64,000 bases of DNA from Vagococcus lutrae (lineage in GTDB: Bacteria; Bacillota; Bacilli; Lactobacillales; Vagococcaceae). A program made the position numbers and the translations under genes. Below are positions 38,068-45,659 of this stretch, piece by piece. The DNA lies in contig NZ_NGJW01000008.1 in assembly GCF_003987555.1 (NCBI RefSeq), positions 1 to 64,000 of the forward strand, in the 5' to 3' direction. Position 1 is the stretch's first letter, and the number at the start of each line of letters is the position of its first letter. The notes beneath the pieces are model-generated. The model was not told the origin of the DNA. It did no database searches and saw only the letters and a program-made list of their open reading frames with translations.

Positions 38068-38273
38068 TACAAAACTATGAAGCATTTATCGAGTCAGTTT
38101 TATTAGAATTATAAGAAGTACTTATTGATGAAACGCATGTTAAATTCCTAGTGAATTATTGGAGTTCAGTACTGCTGTATTGTTCTTTTTTCTACTACCC
38201 GGAAATCTATAGCGAATAATAAAAACACTCACTTGTGAGTGAATAGGACAATATGTTAGTCGTATGGTTCGGA
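38068..38273. other. Noncoding stretch between phnD and the Crp/Fnr gene
   Basis: I see no gene. It holds a perfect dyad CACTCAC-TT-GTGAGTG at 38226-38241, with no T run after it, so it is more likely an operator than a terminator. Confidence 0.5.
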
Positions 38274-38302
38274 TTGTACCTAAATCTATTCTGAGCTATA
38301 AT
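38274..38302 (+). promoter_or_regulatory. Promoter of the Crp/Fnr regulator gene
   Basis: TTGTAC (38274-38279), 17-bp spacer, TATAAT (38297-38302). Confidence 0.75.
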
Positions 38303-38338
38303 AAATTTAATTCTAAAAGATAGGAGGTTTGAAAACTA

Positions 38339-39025
38339 ATGAAAATAATTTCAGATCCCTTACGTTTAAAAAACTATATTGAAACCTGTAGCTTACAATC
38401 GTATTTAGATAATGATTTAATCCCTATTTCTAACCTTCACACCTTTGAAAAAAACGAAGCTCTTATTCATCTAGACAATCCTTCTAACTATTTATACTTT
38501 TTAGTTGAAGGTACTGTCAGGGTTTATTCTTCTGATACTCAACAGATTGTTATCAACCGCAGTAAGCCGGTCTCATTAATCGGTGAAGCCTCTTCATTAT
38601 GGGAGTTAACACCAAAAAGTAATGTCATCGCTGAAACAAAGTGTATCTGTGTTGGGATTAATCTAAAAAAGTATCGTTCTCTTTTACAACATGATATTAG
38701 TTTTTTACAAAATGTCTGCCAGATTCTTAGTTATCGTTTAAATTCTAACATTACATTGGCAAATTCTTTAACTGAACCTGTCGAAACAAGATTAGCCAAA
38801 TTTATTTTAGAAAACGCATCTAATCAGGTTTTTTCTTTCAAATTAACAACGTGTTCGGTGATTTTAAATGTTAGTTATAGACACCTTCTTAGAACCATTA
38901 ATAATTTTAAAGAAGAAGGTCTTTTAGAAAAGCAAAAGAATCACTTACTTATTAAAAACGAAAAAAGGCTAAGAGAAATTGCTGAAAATATATCATCTAT
39001 CAAAAAGAATGACTCTATAGTTTAA
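38339..39025 (+). CDS. Crp/Fnr-family transcriptional regulator
   Basis: A 228-residue regulator with an N-terminal cyclic-nucleotide-binding-like beta barrel (IHLDNPSNYLYFLVEGTVRVY; SLIGEASSLWEL) and a C-terminal winged helix (LNVSYRHLLRTINNFKEEGL). It has three cysteines but not the Fnr four-cysteine cluster, and the classical cAMP-binding RS motif is not evident, so its signal is unknown. It is like YeiL-type members. It faces away from the phn operon and may control it. AGGAGG lies 11 nt before the ATG. Confidence 0.83.
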   Translation: MKIISDPLRLKNYIETCSLQSYLDNDLIPISNLHTFEKNEALIHLDNPSNYLYFLVEGTVRVYSSDTQQIVINRSKPVSLIGEASSLWELTPKSNVIAETKCICVGINLKKYRSLLQHDISFLQNVCQILSYRLNSNITLANSLTEPVETRLAKFILENASNQVFSFKLTTCSVILNVSYRHLLRTINNFKEEGLLEKQKNHLLIKNEKRLREIAENISSIKKNDSIV

Positions 39026-39070
39026 AAGGACTGATGAATATAAAAATGATCCATCAGTCCTTTTATTTTT
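39012..39070 (+). terminator. Crp/Fnr gene terminator, right copy of the repeated hairpin
   Basis: Stem AAAGGACTGATGAAT/ATCCATCAGTCCTTT followed by T-rich sequence. It starts within the last codons of the regulator gene and closely matches 33500-33559 in the same orientation. Confidence 0.85.
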
Positions 39071-39384
39071 TATTAACAGATTACGATTGAATTAAAGTAA
39101 ATAAGTAGAACCATTCCTAGATTTTTAAAATCATTTCTTTAAAATTCTATCAACCTCTCGTGTACATCTATGAAGAATTAAGATAATAGTAGTTATCAAA
39201 AAAGAACCTAGTATATTCTTATCTATAAAAATTTATTTTATAATAATATATCGCTTATATTAGCACCGTGCTTCATTTAAAAATCCTCAAATCTTTTTAT
39301 ATTATTTACCATCCCCCCTGGTTTAACATGAATCCATTATCACTCTTATTTCAATAACTATCTAATATTACATACCTTATATTA
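39071..39384. other. A+T-rich gap without a convincing gene
   Basis: On the minus strand there are only two tiny abutting frames (39277-39312, 11 codons; 39238-39276, 12 codons, the second with GAGG at eight nt). I see no promoter, RNA or repeat that I could defend. Confidence 0.5.
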
Positions 39385-39969
39385 TTAGCTGACTGGATGA
39401 ATCACGTCAACAAATTCAAAGCGTCCTGCTTCATAAGTGAATTTTAAAATGCAACAATTGGTAAATTGAATCTGTGCCACTTTTTCCCATTCTAACCACT
39501 GTTGCGTAAACATAAAGACAGCACCACCATGACTAACGGCTAAAACCTCTTGATGGTGTGAGCGATTCATCACTTCTGTCAAACACGCCGTCATTCTAGC
39601 TTGGACTTGCAAATCCGATTCGCCACCATAATCTAAAAAATAGTCACCGTAAGAGTGGCGTGTTTCATCACGTGGCGGATTCAAATCTTCACTCTCTCCC
39701 TCAAACAAACCAAAGTTCCACTCTTTTAACCCTTTTAAGCGCTCATAGGATTGGTTATTGGTGACAATTTCAGCTGTGTCACACGCACGTTCTTGTGTCG
39801 AACTATAAACGTAATCAAATTGAATTCCTTGTGCTTTAAAGTAATCGCTCGCAGCTTGCGCCTGTTCTCTCCCTAGTTGCGTTAAGGGTGAATCACACGC
39901 GCCTTGAATTTTTCTCCGTTGATTAAAGAGTGTCTGTCCGTGTCGCATTAAATATAATACTTGCGTCAT
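39385..39969 (-). CDS. Histidine phosphatase (phosphoglycerate-mutase-like) family protein
   Basis: A 194-residue phosphatase of the RHG superfamily. MRHGQT near residue 8 supplies the phospho-accepting histidine; EWNFGLFEGE and SHGGA give the acid and the second histidine. More likely a broad phosphatase than a glycolytic mutase. The start is ATG at 39969, seven nt after AAAGGAG. It lies four nt after a MerR gene and is cotranscribed with it. Confidence 0.85.
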   Translation of the reverse strand: MTQVLYLMRHGQTLFNQRRKIQGACDSPLTQLGREQAQAASDYFKAQGIQFDYVYSSTQERACDTAEIVTNNQSYERLKGLKEWNFGLFEGESEDLNPPRDETRHSYGDYFLDYGGESDLQVQARMTACLTEVMNRSHHQEVLAVSHGGAVFMFTQQWLEWEKVAQIQFTNCCILKFTYEAGRFEFVDVIHPVS

Positions 39970-39973
39970 ACTA

Positions 39974-40342
39974 TTACTCCTTTCCTTCATAACGAGTTAA
40001 ATTTTGTTTCGTCAAATCAATCTTATAGGCGACATAGTCTATAGATTCTTGTAATTTTTTTAAACGTTGTTGCGACTGCTCATAATGCGCTTCTAGTAAT
40101 TCTAATCGTTGCAAAAGTGTCGCATCTCCTTCACGAAACCAAGTTTGGTATTGCTTGATCTCAGCTAATGTCAAACCCGATGTTTTCATACATTGAATGA
40201 AAGTCAAATGTTCTAAACTATTTTCATCATAGACGCGCTGACCGCTAATTTTAGGGACAGGTGGAATCAGTCCAATTTTTTCATAATAACGTAGCGTGTC
40301 CGCACTCATGTCATACTGTTCGCTGACTTCGCTAATCTTCAT
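39974..40342 (-). CDS. MerR-family transcriptional regulator
   Basis: A 122-residue regulator: N-terminal winged helix (ISEVSEQYDMSADTLRYYEKIGLI), wing ending QRVYDE, then a long dimerisation coiled coil. There are no cysteines in a metal-binding C-terminal loop, so it is of the non-metal YyaN/AdhR type. It is first in a two-gene operon with the phosphatase, from a promoter with the 19-bp spacer expected for self-activation by MerR proteins. Confidence 0.87.
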   Translation of the reverse strand: MKISEVSEQYDMSADTLRYYEKIGLIPPVPKISGQRVYDENSLEHLTFIQCMKTSGLTLAEIKQYQTWFREGDATLLQRLELLEAHYEQSQQRLKKLQESIDYVAYKIDLTKQNLTRYEGKE

Positions 40343-40371
40343 TTCATCACATCTTTCTTTCTATTTACTTG

Positions 40372-40402
40372 ATTGTAACACTTGGAGTTGACTCTAGGTC
40401 AA
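40372..40402 (-). promoter_or_regulatory. MerR-type promoter and operator
   Basis: TTGACC (40397-40402), 19-bp spacer, TACAAT (40372-40377) on the minus strand. The dyad TTGAC-N5-GTCAA (40388-40402) lies in the -35/spacer region. The overlong spacer with an internal dyad is the hallmark of promoters twisted into activity by MerR proteins. Confidence 0.75.
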
Positions 40403-40406
40403 GACT

Positions 40407-40438
40407 AAAAAAAAGTGCCTTAAACAAGACACTTTTTT
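40407..40438 (-). terminator. Terminator of the ECF transporter operon
   Basis: Stem AAAAAGTG/CACTTTTT with further pairing and T run on the minus strand. Confidence 0.8.
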
Positions 40439-40440
40439 AG

Positions 40441-40848
40441 CTATTCTATTTCCAATTCTTTTAATTCCCACACAATTTTGTCATCTTTTTGAGGAAAATA
40501 CTCATTTGCTCCAACATCAGGCATTTCACCGTTGACTTCATACAGCCAGTATTTATCCGCTTGACTATCACTCTTATGTCCATCGATTTCCATAATCATG
40601 CCGTTTTCTTCACCAATATCATGTTGTTCTGACATTAGTGACATGAGACTTTCTCCTTCTTTGATAACTAAAGTTTCATTTGAAAATGTTTCCCCATCTT
40701 CTTTCAACTCCAGTGTAAATTCCGCTTGACTCACTTCTGAAACTGCTGTTTGCTTACTTTCCTCTGAAGTTTGACTAGCTGGTGTGCAAGCTACTAGCAC
40801 CAACGATGTTACGCAAGTCATCCCGACTACTAACCATTTCTTTTTCAT
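40441..40848 (-). CDS. DUF4430-type lipoprotein linked to an ECF transporter
   Basis: A 135-residue lipoprotein with lipobox LVAC at residues 18-21, a short Ser/Glu linker and one DUF4430 (transcobalamin C-terminal-like) domain. The domain has SLMSLMSEQHDI and the YWLYEVNGEMPDVGANEY core. Related domains cap cobalamin in transcobalamin. It is the last gene of the ECF operon, and I infer that it captures the transported vitamin at the cell surface. Confidence 0.8.
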   Translation of the reverse strand: MKKKWLVVGMTCVTSLVLVACTPASQTSEESKQTAVSEVSQAEFTLELKEDGETFSNETLVIKEGESLMSLMSEQHDIGEENGMIMEIDGHKSDSQADKYWLYEVNGEMPDVGANEYFPQKDDKIVWELKELEIE

Positions 40849-40863
40849 CTCAACACGTCCTTT

Positions 40864-41532
40864 TTATTTTTCAATTAGCTCGTCACGTATGTATATGAAA
40901 CGTTCGGCTAACGGTTTTTGTAATACTTTTAAAAATATAATGTTACTGATACTATACTTTATTGTAAATGGTAACGCCTGTCCTATCAATATAAAATAAC
41001 GATAAAAAGAAAAATAACCGTCAATGGATAGTGTCGTCCATATATCCATTAGTAAAGAATAACCGACGCCCGAAAAGACTGCTAGTAGGCTCAAACAAAG
41101 AAAAGATTGCTTGACAAGCTTCGCAACAAAAGGTTGTCCCGCTAATCCACCAATGATAAGCATGGCTAACATTTGAAATGGCGTCCAAGGTCCCTGTGTA
41201 AAGAAGAAATTTGAAACAAAAGGTAACATTAATCCGACTATCATACCTTCTTTTCGACCTAAATATAAACTCGTTAATATCACTATCGCTGACATAGGAT
41301 TAACACCCGGTATAAAGAAAAAGATTAAACGTCCGATTGTTCCCATCGCAATCATCATCGCCATGACGACTAATTGATTCAATGACAAGAAACGCTGTTC
41401 GAACTCTTTTATTACAATATATAGCGTGGTCAATACCCCTAAGTAAAACCCATATGCTGCATAAGTTTGACTTAAACTATAAGCGCCGAATAACAGCCCT
41501 ACATAGATACCCCATTTTAAATACTTCTTCAT
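40864..41532 (-). CDS. ECF transporter substrate-binding (S) component
   Basis: A 222-residue membrane protein with about six helices (MAMMIAMGTIGRLIFFFIPG and the GMIVGLMLPFVSNFFFTQGPWTPFQM region, quoted partly). The latter pattern is that of S components such as CbrT. The start overlaps the ATPase gene stop by ATGA. With the DUF4430 lipoprotein beside it, a corrinoid substrate is the best guess; no cobalamin riboswitch was seen, so this stays tentative. Confidence 0.78.
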   Translation of the reverse strand: MKKYLKWGIYVGLLFGAYSLSQTYAAYGFYLGVLTTLYIVIKEFEQRFLSLNQLVVMAMMIAMGTIGRLIFFFIPGVNPMSAIVILTSLYLGRKEGMIVGLMLPFVSNFFFTQGPWTPFQMLAMLIIGGLAGQPFVAKLVKQSFLCLSLLAVFSGVGYSLLMDIWTTLSIDGYFSFYRYFILIGQALPFTIKYSISNIIFLKVLQKPLAERFIYIRDELIEK

Positions 41533-43142
41533 AAATTTTGCCCCTGTGTTTCTAACTGCTCGGGGACGACTACCTCGTCGGCATAGTCACGCAATAATGA
41601 CGCAATCGGCGTTCGATAAAAATAATGCTTCGAAAAGAAAGTGACTGGATTTTCTTTTTGTGTTAATTTTCCATGAAACATCATACAACAACTGCTACCA
41701 TATAGCGCCGCAAACTCACGGTCATGCGTTGCGATAACAATCGTCACTCCTTCACTCGATAACTGGCGTAATATTTGACCAAGACGGTGTTTTTCATGTT
41801 CATCCAAATGTTGTGTGGGTTCGTCTAGTAGAAGCAATTTAGGTTGGCTTAACATTAATTTCCCCAGTGCAATCAACTGTTGCTGTCCAGCACTTAGTTG
41901 ATAATACGGTCGGCTCATCATCGTATTTAACTTTAATTTAGTCACAACCTCTTGAATTTTCGCTGAAATCATCTCGGCAGAAACGCCTAAACTATTCAAA
42001 TATTGCCGATACTCAGCGTCTGCATTGGTTTCAGTTAAAATATATAACGCATGTTGTGGTAACCATTTGACAAAATGACGCCATTCGCGTTTTTTAAAAG
42101 CTGGACTAGACAGACTTCCTTGATAGAGCGGTAGCTGACGAGCTAGCAATTTCAAAAGAGTCGTTTTTCCGACACCATTCGCTCCTAATAACATCAAGCG
42201 CTCACCTGTTTCAATCGTTAACTCTGCTTGGTTTAAAATCATCTCGCCTGTTCGTTCATAACGAAATATAGCGTCCTTCAACTGTATCAGAACAGGATGA
42301 CCTGTTTCAAAGTCTTGTTGATAGGGGTGCGAACATCCTTCAACTACCACTGAATCTCTCTCTAGCCAGTGGCGTGTTTCTTTGAGCGAAAGTTCTCCTA
42401 TTTCTTCGTATCTTAATCGTCGAGCCATAGTTAAAGGAATCGGTAACTGAAAGGCTGCGTCTGACGAAGAGTGATATACGGATTTTATAAATTCTTGACG
42501 ATTTAAATAAACGGTTTTCTCGTTTTCTTTTAACCAGATAAACGCATCGCTTTTAGCCATTACTTGGGAGATATCATGTGTACTCATTATAATCGTCAGC
42601 GACGTGACTGCCTGTATCTCACTTAATAAATCTAAATAACGGCGACGTATAATGTCATCAAGATACGTTAAAGGATTATCTAATATAAGGACGTCTGGTC
42701 GTGTTATCAAGCAGGCCATCAGTTGAACTAATTGTTTTTGTCCAGCAGATAGCGACGAGAGCGAACGAGATAGCCAAGACGAAATGCCCATAAAGTGAAC
42801 CATTTCTCCGACACGCCAATCAATTTCACTGGCTGATAGACCTAGATTTTCTAAAGGAAAGACTAACTCACTCCACACATCTTCTGTCACAAACTGTCCG
42901 TCTGGATTTTCAGGAAGATACGCGATCACTAAATCCTCGTCCGCTGTTATCCGACCTGACAAATCACCTTTAGGCTGACGATTTCTTTTCAACAAGCGTA
43001 ACAAGGTTGTCTTCCCCACTCCTACCGCTCCTACCACGGTAGTCCACGTGTTTTTCTCGATTGCAGCGTCTAGCTGGCTCACTAATTTTGTCTTGGATTC
43101 TTTATACTGAAACGAGAGAGTTTCAATGTGAATAATTGCCAT
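41529..43142 (-). CDS. ECF transporter ATPase, two fused ATP-binding domains
   Basis: A 537-residue fusion of two ABC ATPase domains. Domain 1: Walker A GAVGVGKTT, signature LSAGQKQ, Walker B LILDNP, so the usual catalytic glutamate is asparagine. Domain 2: GANGVGKTT, LSAGQQQ and an intact LLLDEP. One of the two composite ATP sites should therefore be weak or inactive. The start ATG 43142 follows AAAGGAG by eight nt and lies inside the end of the T-component gene (61-nt overlap). Confidence 0.88.
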   Translation of the reverse strand: MAIIHIETLSFQYKESKTKLVSQLDAAIEKNTWTTVVGAVGVGKTTLLRLLKRNRQPKGDLSGRITADEDLVIAYLPENPDGQFVTEDVWSELVFPLENLGLSASEIDWRVGEMVHFMGISSWLSRSLSSLSAGQKQLVQLMACLITRPDVLILDNPLTYLDDIIRRRYLDLLSEIQAVTSLTIIMSTHDISQVMAKSDAFIWLKENEKTVYLNRQEFIKSVYHSSSDAAFQLPIPLTMARRLRYEEIGELSLKETRHWLERDSVVVEGCSHPYQQDFETGHPVLIQLKDAIFRYERTGEMILNQAELTIETGERLMLLGANGVGKTTLLKLLARQLPLYQGSLSSPAFKKREWRHFVKWLPQHALYILTETNADAEYRQYLNSLGVSAEMISAKIQEVVTKLKLNTMMSRPYYQLSAGQQQLIALGKLMLSQPKLLLLDEPTQHLDEHEKHRLGQILRQLSSEGVTIVIATHDREFAALYGSSCCMMFHGKLTQKENPVTFFSKHYFYRTPIASLLRDYADEVVVPEQLETQGQNL

Positions 43143-44029
43143 TTTAAACGCTCCTTTCCTAAGGTTAAAAGTGGAAGTGACACATACAGTGTGGCAAACG
43201 CTAACCAATAGACTTGCGCCATACTAAACCGTCGAAGGATGATAGCCCACGTGAGTTTAGGATAATAATAAAAAGTCATCACACCTTGACGCGCACCATA
43301 GCTCAGTGCTACCACTATCATAATTAATAAGCCTAATTCAGCGTATTCCTGAAAACGCCAGCGATAAGTCGTATAAGGTCGTCGCTTTTGAAAATCTAAA
43401 CATTTTTCCTCTAAAGCATTAGCCAAACCTAGGCTTTCTGCAAAACCTACATCCCAAACTTTCAACCATTTTTGCTGATAGGGATAGAGTCGCGCTTTAA
43501 AAGACCGTGGTGGTCGGTTACTAGCACCCAAACCATCTAATGCGTATTGAATCTCGATGAGTAGTGCATTAAATCGATGAACTAGTCGGAGGCTTAGCGT
43601 TAATAAAAAAGAAAACATTGGTAATCGTTTGCCAAAAAGAAACACAATATCACGACTGCTTAACGCTTGGCTGAATAGATAAAACCAATTTAACATGGCT
43701 GCCATCATCACACCAAAAAACAGTCCGTAAAGCGCAGCTTCTAGCGATAATGGGAAAGAAATACTGTGATGACCGATATGAACAGTCGGTCGCCAAAGAA
43801 CTGTCAAACCTTGACGAATGAATAGAAAATTACTTAAGCTACTCACGATAATCAATCCTAGTTGCCATTGACATAGTTTTTTTAAATGATCTCGATCATG
43901 GTTTGTCACTTTTATTAATAACAAACTTACCAACCAAGCGACTAAACGCCAAACGGGATGCGTGATTGTCATCAAAAGACTCAACACGGTGAGGTAAAAA
44001 GATAATATAATAAAAGGATGTCTATTCAT
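43082..44029 (-). CDS. ECF transporter transmembrane (T) component
   Basis: A 315-residue membrane protein with four to six helices that couples ATPase to S component. The coupling-helix area contains ANALEEKCLDFQKRRPYT, which aligns with the family ALEARGF...RT pattern but with EKC in place of ARG. I start it at ATG 44029 behind AAGGAGAGAGG. It is first in a dedicated T-A-S-lipoprotein operon rather than using the shared group II EcfAA'T module. Confidence 0.82.
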   Translation of the reverse strand: MNRHPFIILSFYLTVLSLLMTITHPVWRLVAWLVSLLLIKVTNHDRDHLKKLCQWQLGLIIVSSLSNFLFIRQGLTVLWRPTVHIGHHSISFPLSLEAALYGLFFGVMMAAMLNWFYLFSQALSSRDIVFLFGKRLPMFSFLLTLSLRLVHRFNALLIEIQYALDGLGASNRPPRSFKARLYPYQQKWLKVWDVGFAESLGLANALEEKCLDFQKRRPYTTYRWRFQEYAELGLLIMIVVALSYGARQGVMTFYYYPKLTWAIILRRFSMAQVYWLAFATLYVSLPLLTLGKERLKWQLFTLKLSRFSIKNPRQN

Positions 44030-44130
44030 CACACCTCTCTCCTTCTTTTTCATGCTCTTATTACTTTATCATAGTTTCGATTATTTTCGATAAATGAAAA
44101 ATATTTTATCTGTGTTTACATGCTAAAAAA

Positions 44131-44145
44131 TTAAATCGCTTGCAT
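44131..44145 (-). promoter_or_regulatory. cre site upstream of treP
   Basis: ATGCAAGCGATTTAA on the minus strand fits WTGNAANCGNWNNCW with one mismatch, 15 bp upstream of the treP -35. Confidence 0.6.
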
Positions 44146-44160
44146 TCTTTTAAGAAAAGG

Positions 44161-44191
44161 TTTACACTTATCTCGACTTGTATATACAAGT
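44161..44191 (+). promoter_or_regulatory. treP promoter with TreR operator
   Basis: TTTACA (44161-44166), 16-bp spacer, TATACA (44183-44188). The -10 lies in the perfect palindrome ACTTGTATATACAAGT (44176-44191), whose core TTGTATATACAA is the known TreR operator of bacilli. Confidence 0.88.
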
Positions 44192-44214
44192 AATAAAATT
44201 TTGGAGGAATTAAA

Positions 44215-45642
44215 ATGGGAAAATTTAAAAACGATGCACAGCAGTTGCTCGATTTAGTTGGAGGGACAGAAAATATTTCAGCGGTAACACACTGTGTGAC
44301 ACGTATGCGCTTTGTCTTAGAAGATCCAAGCATTGCCAACGAGCAAGCAATAGAAAAAATTCCAGCTGTTAAAGGGACATTTACTCAAGCGGGCCAGTTT
44401 CAAGTCATTATTGGAAATGATGTTGCAGAGTTTTACAATGATTTTATAGCACTTTCAGGTAAAGACGGCGTATCAAAAGATGCGGCTAAAGTGGCAGCAA
44501 AGAAAAATATGAATCCACTACAACGTGCTATGGCGGTTTTAGCAGAAATTTTTAGTCCGCTTATTCCTGCCCTTGTCGTTGGAGGGTTAATCTTAGGGTT
44601 TAGAAATATTCTAGAAGGCGTTCCCTTTGAAGCTTTAAACAATCAAACGATTGTCGATGTCTATCCTTTCTGGAGTGGTGTCAATGCTTTCTTATGGCTA
44701 CCAGGTGAAGCGATTTTCCATTTCTTACCAGTCGGAATTACTTGGAGTATCGCTAAAAAAATGGGAACGACACAAATTTTAGGAATCGTTCTCGGGATTA
44801 CCTTAGTATCACCTCAATTATTAAATGCGTATGGCGTTTCAGGAGCTGCCGCAGGTGATATTCCACAATGGGATTTCGGTGCTTTTCAAATTGATATGAT
44901 TGGATATCAAGCGCAAGTAATTCCAGCAATGCTTGCCGGCTTCGTCTTAGCTTACTTGGAAATCTGGCTGCGAAAAGTTATTCCAAACGCTGTTTCAATG
45001 ATTCTAGTGCCATTCTTTGCTCTTATTCCTGCTATTATGGCAGCACACGTAATTCTTGGACCAATTGGTTGGAAGATTGGATCATTTATTTCTTCTATTG
45101 TTAACGCTGGTTTAGAAAGTACGTTCAATTGGTTATTCGGTGCTATTTTTGGTTTCCTATATGCACCACTGGTTATCACTGGTTTACACCATATGAGTAA
45201 TGCCATTGATTTACAATTGATTGCAGACTTTGGCGGTACTAATCTTTGGCCGATGATTGCTCTTTCTAACATCGCACAAGGTTCTGCTATTCTAGGAATC
45301 ATCTACTTACATTGGGGTAACAAGGAAGAAGAACAAGTATCCATTCCCGCAATGATTTCTGCTTATCTCGGTGTTACCGAACCTGCAATGTTTGGGATTA
45401 ATTTAAAATATGTTTATCCTTTCGTCGCAGCTATGATTGGTTCATCTGTCGCGGGCTTAGTCGCAACGCTTACGAAAGTAACCGCTAACTCGATCGGTGT
45501 CGGTGGCTTACCGGGAATTATTTCTATTCAACCTCAATCTGTTATATGGTTCGCTCTATGTATGGTCATTGTGATTGTTGTACCATTCCTATTAACTATT
45601 TTATTTAACAAGAAAAATTTATTTACTAAAACAGCACACTAA
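44215..45642 (+). CDS. treP: PTS trehalose-specific EIIBC component
   Basis: It imports trehalose as trehalose 6-phosphate (475 residues). The EIIB domain (1-85) has phospho-accepting C27 in AVTHCVTRMRF; the EIIC domain (from about 105) has ~10 helices and the GITEP-like GVTEPAMFG loop near residue 385. There is no EIIA domain, so an EIIA of the glucose class encoded elsewhere must donate phosphate. GGAGG precedes the ATG. First gene of treP-treC. Confidence 0.94.
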   Translation: MGKFKNDAQQLLDLVGGTENISAVTHCVTRMRFVLEDPSIANEQAIEKIPAVKGTFTQAGQFQVIIGNDVAEFYNDFIALSGKDGVSKDAAKVAAKKNMNPLQRAMAVLAEIFSPLIPALVVGGLILGFRNILEGVPFEALNNQTIVDVYPFWSGVNAFLWLPGEAIFHFLPVGITWSIAKKMGTTQILGIVLGITLVSPQLLNAYGVSGAAAGDIPQWDFGAFQIDMIGYQAQVIPAMLAGFVLAYLEIWLRKVIPNAVSMILVPFFALIPAIMAAHVILGPIGWKIGSFISSIVNAGLESTFNWLFGAIFGFLYAPLVITGLHHMSNAIDLQLIADFGGTNLWPMIALSNIAQGSAILGIIYLHWGNKEEEQVSIPAMISAYLGVTEPAMFGINLKYVYPFVAAMIGSSVAGLVATLTKVTANSIGVGGLPGIISIQPQSVIWFALCMVIVIVVPFLLTILFNKKNLFTKTAH

Positions 45643-45659
45643 TATAAAGGAGTTTTAAT

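Noticed and set aside
39238-39276. Remnant of a cobD-like gene (MKHGANISDILL)
   Set aside because: The resemblance rests on 12 codons and the proximity of a possible corrinoid transporter; too short to claim.
44030-44214. Cobalamin riboswitch upstream of the ECF operon
   Set aside because: Only ~185 bp separate it from treP, there is no B12-box-like sequence, and half of the space is the tre control region.
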